NCBI GenBank assembly: GCA_017506865.1
Contig: JAFCMP010000379.1
Span: forward strand, 310,001-374,000
Source: Tribonema minus
Lineage: Eukaryota > Sar > Xanthophyceae > Tribonematales > Tribonemataceae
Direction: 5' to 3'
Length of the DNA: 64,000 nt
Shown here piece by piece: positions 10,880-21,983 of the stretch (position 1 is the first letter of the stretch; every line of letters begins with the position of its first letter). The notes below the pieces were generated by a model, which was given only the letters and a program-made list of their open reading frames with translations, was not told where the DNA came from and searched no databases. The position numbers were made by a program, and so were the translations under genes.

Positions 10880-13800
10880 TCAGCACAGGTCCGCCGCGTC
10901 AGCGTCGAGCAGCTGCGGCGGCGGCGTGCGCCAGAAGTTGAGGTCCGAGTACGCGTCGCCAATGGGCGCAAGCGCTGCCGCCGCGCTGCTGCTGCTGGCG
11001 GCGGCAGCAGCGGACTGCGGCGGAAAGATCTCGCCGGACATTTTTGCCATTTCCGCCCAGGTCTGCAGCGCAGCGGGAGAAAGAGCATGAGTTGGTATGG
11101 TGAGACCATGCATGGCATGAAATGGCAGCGAAGAGGGGCCAATCGCGGCGGAAAGATGTAGCCGAGCATTTTTGCCATTTCCGCCCGCGTCCGCAGCGCG
11201 GCAAGAGAGAGGCGCGAGTTGGCGCGGTGAACGTGTGCGTCAAACGGCAGCGAAAAGCAGTAGAAAGATTTCGCCTAACACTTTCTTTGCCATTTTCGCC
11301 CAGGTCTACGCTGCGACAGGACGGAGGCGCGAGTTGTCGTCAGATGGCAGCAAAGAGTGGCAGATTGTGTGGTGGTAAGATATCCGGCCATTTTCGCCCA
11401 AGTCTGCTATGTGACAGGAGAGATGAGTGAGTTGGCATACGAGCGCGCGAGTGCATGTAGTCGGGTGGCAGCGAAAAGCGGCGCGCGCCGCGCGCAGCTG
11501 TGTGCCGATCGCACGTGCAGCGCGCACGTACGTGCTTTGATGACGCAATGGTCGTCTGAGTCAGCCAGACGGTGCGGCAGAGTACGCTACGCTGGCGCGT
11601 TTATTCCGTGGAAACAATGCTAATAGCATATTCACTCCCTTGCGTGCTGCTGACGGTTTGCGGTTGTGGCATGCTGCTCTCGTTCCGGCGCACGCAGAGC
11701 ACAAGACGGTGGGAACTTCAAGCATGCAACGCCGCGCCCTGTTGAACTTCAACTGGCTCGCACCGCGCCCTGCGGATCTTCAACTGGCTCACAAGTACAA
11801 AGCGCACATGCGCGCCTGCAAGCGCACCGCGCCCTGCTCAACTTCAATTGACTGCTGAACTTCAAGTGGATGCTCAACTTCAGCCGGCTCGCCAGCCTCA
11901 CCGCGCACACGGCGTGCTGCTCCGAACCCTTGCAACGCAATGGCCCGCCATCCCATGCCGCATGCCCGCAAACCCGCAGCAGCAGCAGCAGCAGCGCCCA
12001 TTACGTGATGCTCTGAGCCTTGCCAACACTTCAATGCCGTGCTTCATACCTTTCTGAAGGTCCGGTTGGCAGTCGTAACTGTGGAAGCACTGTCCACGCG
12101 AAATATGCGCCCCTCGGGAACCCCCACTTCTGCCAGAGTCGCCGCCTCGGCATGAGATGCGCAGAACCCTGTCGCGGCAGCGGGAGCGGGGGGTGGGTGC
12201 ACGGGGGGGGGGGGGGGGGGGGGGGGCGGCGCTTGAGAGGGGGGGGGGGCAGCACAAAGGATGTCCAGCGCACTGTGACCCTGGCCTGACTGGTTCAGCA
12301 TGTGGTGCCTTGGCTCCTACCCTCGAGCCCTCCTCTCATCTTACAGCCAAGGTTGGCGGGCTGAGAGCCCTTGTAAAATCAGGGACGCGGCCCAAGGTGG
12401 TTCAGCGCACTGTGGCCCTCTGACTGGCTTAATAGATGGTAGCCCTGGCCCTACTCGTTGCCCTAGTTTGAGCCTGGCTCTAACCCTACTTGATGCTGAC
12501 GCAAATACCTTGGCGCCCATCGTGCGAGCGGAATCGGCGAGTAGAACCGTCTGAAGCTCAAGTGTAAGTGATACGTGCCTTACCCATTCAGTCAACGCAC
12601 TGCGCACCCCGCGCAGATCAGCCACGCAATAAACATCGGCCTGGTGTGGAGCCTGTCTGCCATCGAGGTTCTTGTTCAGATATTGAGTACTGCTCACACC
12701 TACATGCGATCTGAGACATGCGATGTGAGACAGAAAGGCTATTTCGCGCTGCCAACCAACACACCAGCAAGTACTCACTTCTAAATGCACACGACTGGCG
12801 TCGGTCCCTGGTTGCTTTGGCCTGATCACACAACTGGCATCGGTCTTCGGTTGCTTTGATCACCTTTGTATCTACCTCTGAAGGTCAGGCTAGTGGGCAG
12901 TGACTCTCGGCGTTGTCTCCAGCACTAGCCACGCTACTGCCATTAGCTCCTGCACTTCGCTCTGAGCATGCCATACGCTGCTGACAATTGCGCGTGGCAC
13001 CTGCCATGTAAGCAACAACTTGAAGCACCGTGGCAACAGGCCCCGCAGAACGGCAAGCAACACACTTCAAAATTGAACTTCTTGACTTCAAATCTGCGCG
13101 CGCACCTGCGTGGAAGGGGTTGGAGCCCTGCGGGAACAGGCCCCTCAGACCGGCGAGAGCGGCTAGCGCAAACGCTGCCTGCGACTCCTCGCCAGAGTAG
13201 CCCTTGCCCTTGCCAGCCTGATCGGCGCCGAACAGTACCCTGAGAGGGGGGGGGGCGGTTTCACCCGTAACTGTCAGCGGTTTCACCCGTAACAGTCGGA
13301 TCAGTAGGCAGGTAGGCATGTGCAGGTACGCTCTTCTGAAAGTGCAAGGCTGATGTCATTTGTGTTCTTTGCAGTATCAACGCGCCCGCAGCGCGTGCAT
13401 ACCCCCATGTAGTTGAAGTTCAACTTTTATGTGAGAGCGGCAGATGTGCAACTTCAATCAGAACTTGCAGCTGGCGCCGTAGCCGGAACTCACCCCGGGG
13501 ACCTGAGAACGGGACTGTCGGCGGCAACAGCGGCATTCTGCGCCCCCCTCGCCCGCTTGCCCCCGCCGCCGCCGATGCGCACGACGTGATAGCCATGGCG
13601 CAGTAGGACAACGTACAGATCCGCAGCGGCCGCATTTGCCTGTGATGGGGGGGCGGCGCGGCGCATAGGAGGCCTCGGGATGAATTCTGTTGTGGCACAA
13701 GTGACGCTTCGCGATGAGGTTCTGTGATGAAATGATGCGCACTACGTGGTAGCCGTGGCGGAAGAGCACGCTGTACAGATCCGCCGCGGCCGCGTTTGCC

Positions 13801-16800
13801 TGTGATCAAGGGGGGTGTCGTGGCGTAAATGAGGCTTCGTGATGAGCTTTGTTTCTTTTGAGTACTTCTTGCCACAGACATGAGGCTTCGTGATCAGGCT
13901 TCGTGATGAAGTCCGTTGCCTTCTACTCAGTCCTTCCTTCAATTTATTATCTTCGACTCATTTCTGGCTGAGTCCGTGGCCTGTTGGACGATGGCTCATG
14001 TCTGCGTGTCTTCGCAAACACCATGGCACAAGAGGACACCGCATCAGTTCGGTGCGGTGCAACCGCGCGTTTGTCTGTGGTTGAAGGGCGTTAAAGAGGT
14101 TACATGTTCGACTCGACCTCTGCGCTTGGAAGTGGCTCATGCGGCCGCACCACGACCATGGCAACCTCCTCGATGCCGAAGTGTTGCAGATCACTTCTGC
14201 GGTCAATCTCATCAGCATGCAACTCCGTCAGCACCATAAGTCATGCGGTTGCGCACGCGCGCGCGACCGCATACGGACGTTTCATATCAGTGCATCAATA
14301 AACTTCAACAAAATTCTAGCTTCAAACGCAGGTGACTCGCCTGCGAGCGCCGCCGCGACCTCCGCCGGCACCACGACGCGCGTGCCCGCGTTCCACAGGA
14401 ACACGCACGCCGTCACCGTCTCCAGCGCCGTCGCCGCTTCAACAAATTCACAAATTCAACAATTAGTGACTCGCCTGCGAGAGCGCCGCCGCGACCTCCG
14501 CCAGCACCATGACGCGCGCGCCGGCGTCCCACAGGACGTTTCCGACATAAAAACTTAAAACACTTTCCTCTAGCTTCAACAAACGGTGACTCGCCTGCGA
14601 GAGCGCCGCAGCGACCTCCGTCAGCACCACGACGCGTGCGTCGGCGTCCCACAGGAACACGCGCGCCGGCACCGTCTCCAGCGTCATCGCCTCTTCAACA
14701 AATTTACAACTTCAACACATTCACAACTTCAACCACCAGTGCGGTGACTCGCGCCTGCGAGAGCGCCGCTGCAACCCCCGTCAGTACAACCTCCGTCAGC
14801 GCGCGGGCGTCCCACAGGACGTTTCAGATCCATTCACCAAGAAACTTGAACAACTTCACAACTTCAACAGTTGGTGACTCGCCTGCGAGAGCGCCGCCGC
14901 AACCTCCGTCAGCACCACGACGCGCGCGCCCGCATCCCACAGGACGCTTGATATCAGCTCAGGTGGTGGGTCTCGACAAGCAGTCTTCAACAACTTTCAA
15001 CCTCAACAATGAGTGACCTGCCTGCGAGAGCGCCGCTGCGACCTCCGTCAGCACCACGACGCGCGCGCCGGCGTCCCACAAAAACACGCGCGCCGTCACC
15101 GTCTCCAGCGTCGTCGCCGCGGCCACCGTCGCGACGGCAGCGCTCGCTGCTGTCGCCGCCGCCGCGAGCGAGGCTGGCGACGGGGACTTGGCGGCGGCGG
15201 CGTCTGCAGCAGCGCTCAGCACCAGCGACAGCTGCACCGTGTTGGCGCCGGGGCGCAGGTTGAGCGTCTGCGGCGGTTGTGGGTGGGTGGGTGGGGGGGG
15301 GGGGGGGGGGCGTCCACATTTTTGATGAGTGCATAAAGGACATTCCAGGCTTTTCACACAGAAGCGCCATGCGATTGAGCGATGAGTCATGCACTCAAAA
15401 TTGCATTGTGCGCTGCGAGTACTTAAATGTGCACGGGAATGGATGACACCGGCATGGGCGACAGCTGTCTGAGCGTACTGGCACATGGGCATGCTTCAAA
15501 TTTGCTGTAGGTGCCGTCACCGCTGCCACAAGCGAGGGAGGACGTTGGCCTTGTCAGCAGCAGCGCTCGGCCTGATAAGAGACAAGCTGCACTGCCCGGA
15601 CACAGTTGATACGTATTCAAACAACAGTATCAGTGATTTGAAGTTCATCGTGAGGATGCTGAGCGCCATTGCCTCCGTGTGGTGTGCTTCATAAGCAGGT
15701 GCATACCTCGCTGCTGATGTCAGTACACGCCAGAGTACACCTGAATTAGAGTGTGGATTGTCACTGCAGCACGGCTGCACGCAGTCCGGCGGATTGTCCA
15801 CGCGCATCCGTGATGTTGACCCTGATCCTAACTCTAACCCTAACCCCCCATACTGCGGTATAGATTCCTGACCGCAGCAGCTGACAGTCAATGAGGCCAA
15901 CTAGGGTCAGGCCAAGAGAAGCACCCAGCAAAGCGGTCAGCTGCCGGCGTCAGACGCGGCGGATGCCTGCTGCCCACATGCCATTATGTCATAAGCTGCT
16001 ATCGTCAATAAGCAAGTGCGACGATATGTGTGAGTGAAGGACCGGGTGGTATACCTACATTCAGCTGCACAACGGCTACGCCTGTTGCCTGTGTCAGCGG
16101 CTGCCCCCCAGCTGCGTGGACACCTTCCCCTACACCAGCAACATGACCATACATTATTGCTTTGCTGTGTAGACACGTAATCAGTTGGTGCCTACCCTGC
16201 CAGCTTGCCCCTTCGCGCAGTACAAACGTACGAAACACCAGGCATTCAAATCTCACCCGTGCTTTGTGGTTTCGCACGCCCATAACACTTCCGCAACCAC
16301 AACGATTACGGACGATGATACACGCATTGGTTGACCTTGCACCACTCCGTAATAACTGCTGCTGAGTACTTGAAGCATCTGATGCCAGAACTCTGCAAAA
16401 CTGCAGTGATACACTATAATACCGCATACAACATACATACCTGCAGCTGCCGCGAGCTCGGGCACAGCGTCCGCCCTCTGCCCCCCCTCCGCCGCCCCCC
16501 CCCGCGCCCCCCCGCCCCCCCCCGCGCCCCCCCTCCGCCAGCGCCCCCCCCCCCAGCTGCTCTTCCCCAGCCTGTCCGCCAGCCAGCCCACCCCCCACCA
16601 GCCCCCCGCCTGCACCCCCGCACCCCCCTCCGCCGCCGTCACCGCAGACGCCGCCGCCGCGCCTGCTGCCGCCGCTGCTGCTGCCGCGTCGCTGCCATTG
16701 GGCGCCGCCGCTGCTGCGCCAGCGTTGCTGATCACTGCGGGTTCTGCAGCGTCCGAACTTGCTGCCGCATCGGCTGGCGCAGCTTCAGCTGATGCGGCGG

Positions 16801-19216
16801 CGGCGTCAGCAGTGTCAGCGCTCGGCGCTGCCGCAGCTGCTGCCAGCGGCAGCGCTGCGTCCGGCTCCGCTGCGGCGCCGCCATGTGCGTTGTCTGCTGC
16901 ATCGTCTGCTGCACTGACATCCGCCGTAGCATCGCGCTGACTGTGCTCTTCCGATAGCGCAGGCGCTGCCTGCTCGGTTTCTCCATCAGACAAAAGCGCA
17001 GCAGATGCCGCTGCCGCGCCGCTGCTGCCGTCCGCAGCCGTGCCGAGCGCTGCTGCAGCGTCAGCTGCTGCGAGTGCGCTTTCTGTGGAATTCGCGACAG
17101 CGCTGCTGCCTGAACGTGGTGCACCATTGCCATCATAACTAGTGCCGTTGCTGTCAGCAGTGCTGCTGCCGGCAAGTGGTGCGCCGTTACCATCGACAGT
17201 GGTGCCGTCGCTTTCGGTGGAGCTGCGCTCTGCGCCCATTGTGACTCTGAGCGGATCGCCGCTGCCTCCGCCCACACCAGCAGCAGCCTCCGTTGCTGCG
17301 CTGGTGCAGGTCTGGGGCAGGGCAGCGCCGCCGTCGCCGTCGCCGCCGCCACCGCTGCTGCTGCCGCTGTTCACGCCGCTGCTGCCGCCAGCGCCCTCAA
17401 GCCCCATCTCGACACCAGCAGCATCACCACCAGTACCATCGCTCACAGGCCCCACACCAGCATGACCATCCTCATCAGCAACGACGTCACCGCTGCCGCT
17501 GCGAGCGCCGCTGCCGCTGCGAGCGCCGCTGCTGTAGCTGTCGCCGCGATCGTCGCCATCAATGCCATCGCTGCCGCCGCCACCACCGCCGCCGCCATCA
17601 TCAGCGCTCGCAGCATCTTGCGCCTCCACATCGCCGCGCGCAGCGCCAAAGTCTTCGTTGTCGCTGCTGCTGCAGCTGTCGCCGTGGTAGTGCCCGCCGG
17701 CCTCCTCCGTCGAAGTCGAAGACGCGGACGAGACCGTCGCCAGCGCGTGCGCGATGGCGGCAGTGGCTGTAGCAGCTGCCGCTGCCGCCGCCGCGTCCGC
17801 CACCGCCGCCGCGGCGCTGCCGCCGTGCGCGAGGAGGGGGCGGCCGAAGGCGGCGGCGGCGACGACGTGCGGCAGCGCTGCTGTCAGGTCCAGGATGCGG
17901 CCGTCGACGAGCACGCGCAGCCGCGGATCCGCCAGCAACTCCTGCGGAGGCAGCAGCAGCAGCAGCAGCGGGGCACTGTGTTGAGTGGCGGGATGGCAGC
18001 AGCAGCAGCAGCGGTGCACCGTGTTGAGTAAAAGCGCACGCACACGTAGGCATAGCAAATGCGGGCAGCACTCATCGGCTGCGTATTCGCAGCGCAACCG
18101 CGTTGCACCCCGGCAGAGACGCGCAGAGGTGGCATGGGATGGCAGCAGCAGCAGCAGCAGCAGCAGCACCAGCAGCGGCGGCAGCAGCAGCAGCAGCAGC
18201 AGCAGCAGCGGCGGCAGTGCACTGTGGTGAGTGGCAGGGGCGCGCATTGTGTGGACCTTACTTCTCTGCTTCACCTAATGCCACAAGTGGTTGATATTTT
18301 CGGCGTTGAAAACCTGGCGGCGGCGGGGTGGGGGGGTGCGGCAGATGCAGCAACACTCATCGGATGCGCGGCCGCGTTACGACCCGGCAGAGACGCGCTG
18401 ATGGCATCGCGTCGCCAGCATGGTTGACGTATGCTTTCAGGTACTTGAAGTATGCGCAAGCATGCGTGCGTGAGTGTATCCATCAAGAAATGCATGACGT
18501 TCTACGACCACGACAGCATTCACGCGCAGCCATCCAAAGCGTGCCGCCGCTTCGCTCCCAAACTTTAAATTCAAGTCTCACCGGCGCGCGCGCTGCAAAG
18601 GCCTCCCACGAGACGGCGGCGTCGCAGAACGCAGCCCACGCGCCCGGCGCATCTGCAGCGGAGCCCGCCGTCACCGCCGCGCCGCACAGCGACAGCGCCG
18701 GCAGCGGCGGCGGCGGCGTCACATTCAAAGCTGAAGTCGCCGTTGCGCCGCCGCCGCTGCCGCTCATCGCGCTGCCGCCGCCGCTCCGCTGCTGCTGCCA
18801 CGCGAGCGCCGCCGCCGCCGCCGCTGGCTGCTGCTGCTGCTGCAACCGGTAAACGCCAGTGCCGGCGCCCGCTGCTTGCGAGTATGCCGGTGGCGCGTGT
18901 GCACCCCACGCGGGGGGCGTGTGCGATGCGCTGAGGGATCCGGAGGGGGGATAGTTCTGGAACCGCAGGCTGGAGAGCGGACCGCCTCCCATGGCAATTT
19001 CGAAGCCTGCAGAGGAGGAGGGGGCGAAGCCAGCGTCGTCTGGGGGTGCGTGTGCAGAGGTAGATGGTTTTCCGCCTACATGCGGAAGGACCGCCGATGT
19101 GCAGAAGCATCGGATGCGTTCGCAAAGATCAAATGAGTGTGTACATGCGCGCACCAGCGCTCTTCGCGCTCGCGCAGCAGTCGGCGCCGCAGCGTGCGCA
19201 TTGGCGCACACTTCCG

Positions 19217-19254
<38 letters not shown>

Positions 19255-21983
19255 GCAGCACGGTGCTGACTGCTCAGTGCACAAAGCTGACTGCTCTGTG
19301 CGCCAGCACATGCGCGAGTCATGCATAGCAGCGCTCCACGCGCCCCCCCCCCCCCCCCCCTTCGCGGCCCCACGCTCCGTGCCCCCCGCTGCACAGATTG
19401 AGGGGCGTCACGCATCTACACTACCGTACGCGCATTCGCGCGCATATGACGGATCCGACGACAACACCGTCAGGCCAGGGACATGAGGCCTGCTGCCCCT
19501 TGCCCAGTACCGAGCGGCCACACCAGAACACCTACGCCCCCTCGCAGACCACGCGTGCCGCGCCGCGGGTTAACGGTTGAAGTTTGAGCCGTTGAAAGTT
19601 GAAGTTTTGGGTTACTAGTTGAAGTTTGAGGCTTGACGGGCTCGCGCTTTCTCACCCGACAGATCCGTCATGGACCCGCACGGCGACAGTTGAAGTTTGA
19701 GGCATTAATATTTGAGGTTTTTGGGTTACTAGTTGAAGTTTGAGTGCGCGCGCGCGCGCTTCCTCACCCGACAGATCCGTCATGGACCCACACGGCGTAT
19801 GGAACCCGCCGAGCGACAGCAGCGAGTCCGTGCGACCGCCGATGCCGCCGCCGCCGCCGCCGCCGCCCGGCAGCGCTCCCTCCTGCCGCTGCTGCTGCTG
19901 CTGCCACGCGTACGGTGCGCCGCAGTTGTGGCACGCCTGGCAGGGGTACCACGTCTCCTGACTCGCGTCCTCGCTCACGGTGGAGAGCGCGCCCGTGGGG
20001 ACGGCGTGCTGCTGCTGCTGCTGCTGCGGCGGCGGCGCAGCGTGCGGCGGCGGCAGCGGCGGCGGCGCCTGCAGGCGCGTGTGCGTTGCGTCAGTGCACA
20101 GCGCAGTGGAACGCGCGCGCACAGTACGCACAGCGCGACCTACGAATCTAAGCTGAGAATAAGAACAATGACCTAAGAATGAGAACCATGAGGTCTGTCT
20201 GTCACAGCGCGCGGAGGCGCGTCCCGCTCTCTGAGCCGTGTGGCCATCGCAGCAGCAGCGCCCCAGCGTGGGTGACACATGACGCTAAGGTTGACCCGCG
20301 GCACATTGTGTGCCGTCACGTCGGTGTGCAGAAGACCTGTGTGCACACGTTGCAGAGCCTAACCCTAACCCTAACCCTAATCCCAACCCTAAACCTAACC
20401 CTAGGGCTGCGGCGAGCGACGCTGCCGTGCTGCGGGTGGCCACGTGCGTGTTGATGCGGCGTGCGCAAGCGCCCGCTGCACAGCAGCCAGCGTCTGTTTT
20501 GACGTCACTCGTGGAGGAATGCTGACATCTTCAGTGCAGAGTCTCGCGCGCTTTGTGGGGTTTGTGTTGTGTCTCATCATGATCCTTTCTGAGGTAAAGT
20601 GCAGTGTCACTGCAGAACACCAGGCAGCGGCATGTCCGCTGCCTGTCTGGGAGCACCTCTACGCTCAAGCATCCGGTTCATGAGCTCAATGAAAATTGAT
20701 TTGAAACAAAATTCGTCCATCACTTGTTGCTCATTCAGCGGTTCTGGTGGATTTGACAACAAACAAAGGTGCGTGCAGTCTTGGAATCACAGAGCAGCAC
20801 AACAGCAGGGCCGTATTAGGAACGGTATAACCGTTGAAGCCTGCAAGTGACTACGCTGCAGGAATAGCTCGTGCTGCACCTCACAATGAACTGCACTGCT
20901 GCTCCTGTAGCACTGTTTACGGCCACTCTTGAACTTTTGATCAATGCTGTTTTGAAGTCAGGACTGTGAGATAGGTGCACAGTTTCGGGCGGCACAACTG
21001 CAGCTGAAACAAACGCTACGATGCTGCTATTGCCACCTGCATCATCGCGCGTAAGCATTCGCCCCTGCATAATCCAACAACAACGTCATGCGATGACTGA
21101 CCGGAGCTGCAACAGCGACTGACGCAGCGACGCCACCATCGCCACTCAAACCATCGCGCCCCCCCTGCTGCTGCTGCTGCTGCGGCTGCGCTGCCGCCGA
21201 CGCCGCCGCCGCAGCAGCAGCCTCAGCATGCGCCGCCGCCACCGCCTGCTGCTGCCGCGACGCGCGCTGGTAGCCCGTGCCAGCGCCGCCTGGCGAATGC
21301 CGCCTAGTAGGCAGCGCTCCGTACGTCCAGCTCCACCACCAGCTGCCCCCCTGGCCATCTTCCCCTCCGTCCCCCGCGCCCCCGGCCCCTGCCCCCACGC
21401 CAGAGCTACTCGCATCCAGCCCCGGCTCGCAGGAGGACGACTCCCGGCTGTCGCGCATGTCGGGCGCGGCAGCGGCGGCGGCGGCGCCTGCGGTGCCGCC
21501 AGCGGCGGCGGCGGCAGCGCTGGCGACCAGCGCGTGGTACGCATTTGAGTCTGCGTCGTCGCCGCTGCTGTACTCGCACGATGCGTCGCTGGTGAAGTCG
21601 GCGGCCGTCACGGCGCGCTCTCCGCCGCTGGCAGCTGCGCTGCCGCCACCGCCGCCGCCGCCACCGCCACCGCCGCCGCCGCAGCCCCCGGTGAAAAATG
21701 CTTCCCCTGCTGCTCCCAGCCGCGCCGTTAGCGGCACAGGTCGGGAATCCACTGCGAGCAGAATGGTGGCACGTGTTGCCGTGTCAGCAGCTGCCGCTGC
21801 GCCCTGTGCAAAGCGCACGTGAAAGGGGGTTGATGCCAGCAGCAGCGTCGTCGCGTCGCCGTCCGTGCCATGGTCCTTGTTGCGACGGTGCTGCACGACG
21901 ATGACATCCAGTGCTCCGCTGGGCGCACCGCCGAAGCCCAGGGTGCCGGTGATGTAGTTTTTCGCGCCTTGCAACACATTCAT
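10880..21983 (-). CDS. PAH1: Lipin/PAH phosphatidate phosphatase homologue, catalytic motifs not intact
   Basis: Lipins dephosphorylate phosphatidate to diacylglycerol at the ER and nuclear membrane. Exons found, 5' to 3': 21983-21102, 20068-19768, 19075-18582, 17941-16441, 15267-15018, 13639-13494, 13239-13106, 12168-12050, 11062-10880; about 1,336 residues so far. Start MNVLQGAKNYITGTLG opens the N-LIP domain (residues 1 to about 110, ending LGAAGEAFFTGG); an upstream ATG at 22046 is possible. Exon 4 begins with the conserved PELLADPRLRVLVDGR block and then has about 450 residues rich in Ala, Ser and Gly. LRPGANTVQLSL and RVFLWDAGARVVV start C-LIP, but the DxDGT motif is not seen; NPFHAGFC replaces NPFYAGFGNRxTD. 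VGVPEGRIFRVDS, TANRTFRK, GEIFPPQ and DLNFWRTPPP complete the family C-terminus. Phases join within exons 1-4 and 6-9; at least one exon is missing between 4 and 5 and probably between 5 and 6. Confidence 0.88.
11145..11470 (-). repeat. Acceptor echoes of the last lipin exon (three copies)
   Basis: The acceptor and start of the last exon (11062 downwards, coding TWAEMAKMSGEIFPP) are repeated upstream in the intron at about 11145-11190, 11258-11312 and 11371-11410, spaced 112-125 bp. The first copy reads almost the same peptide (AEMAKMLGYIFPP); the others decay progressively with distance. Confidence 0.9.
13018..13062 (-). repeat. Donor echo of lipin exon 13239-13106
   Basis: The segment coding LRGLFPQ and the bases up to the donor recur downstream in the following intron, with substitutions. 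Confidence 0.65.
13735..13810 (-). repeat. Acceptor echo of lipin exon 13639-13494
   Basis: The acceptor ATCACAG and the coding segment ANAAAADLYVVLLRHGYHVV have an upstream copy reading DLYSVLFRHGYHVV. The copy is open in frame and could splice as an alternative or extra exon. Confidence 0.85.
14331..14985 (-). repeat. Donor echo array of lipin exon 15267-15018 (five clear copies)
   Basis: The exon end coding RVFLWDAGARVVV and its donor recur downstream at about 14876-14950, 14743-14830, 14587-14690, 14467-14545 and 14331-14440, with a weaker copy near 14140-14290. Units are 120-155 bp. Each pair is separated by AACTTCAAC-type spacer. Most copies keep the FLW(D/N)AG reading frame open. Confidence 0.92.
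15525..15610 (-). repeat. Acceptor-side echo of lipin exon 15267-15018
   Basis: This stretch resembles the 5' part of the exon (about 15160-15250), with the same order of Ala-codon runs but many differences. It lies upstream in the preceding intron. Confidence 0.5.
17950..18420 (-). repeat. CAG/CTG trinucleotide runs and duplicated intron segment
   Basis: Several CAG runs (longest around 18145-18215) lie in the intron before lipin exon 4. A segment at about 18063-18140 is repeated at about 18340-18410, each copy containing ACTCATCGG and CGGCAGAGACGCGC, about 280 bp apart. Confidence 0.8.
19640..19690 (-). repeat. Donor echo of lipin exon 20068-19768
   Basis: The exon end and donor (around 19755-19800) recur about 110 bp downstream in the intron, nearly unchanged over the 25 bp spanning the junction. 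Both copies are followed by GTTGAAGTT-type sequence. Confidence 0.85.
20359..20403. repeat. Interstitial CCCTAA array
   Basis: About seven CCCTAA-type units, some variant, in the first intron of the lipin gene. Confidence 0.9.

Noticed and set aside
12600..12700. Plus-strand segment HPAQISHAINIGLVWSLSAIE as an exon
   Set aside because: It lies inside the lipin gene on the opposite strand, with no supporting neighbours.
14080..14230. Minus-strand peptide DEIDRRSDLQHFG as a remnant of the lipin DxDGTxTxSD motif
   Set aside because: The spacing is wrong, the Gly-Thr is absent and the following residues do not fit; it also overlaps a weak echo copy.
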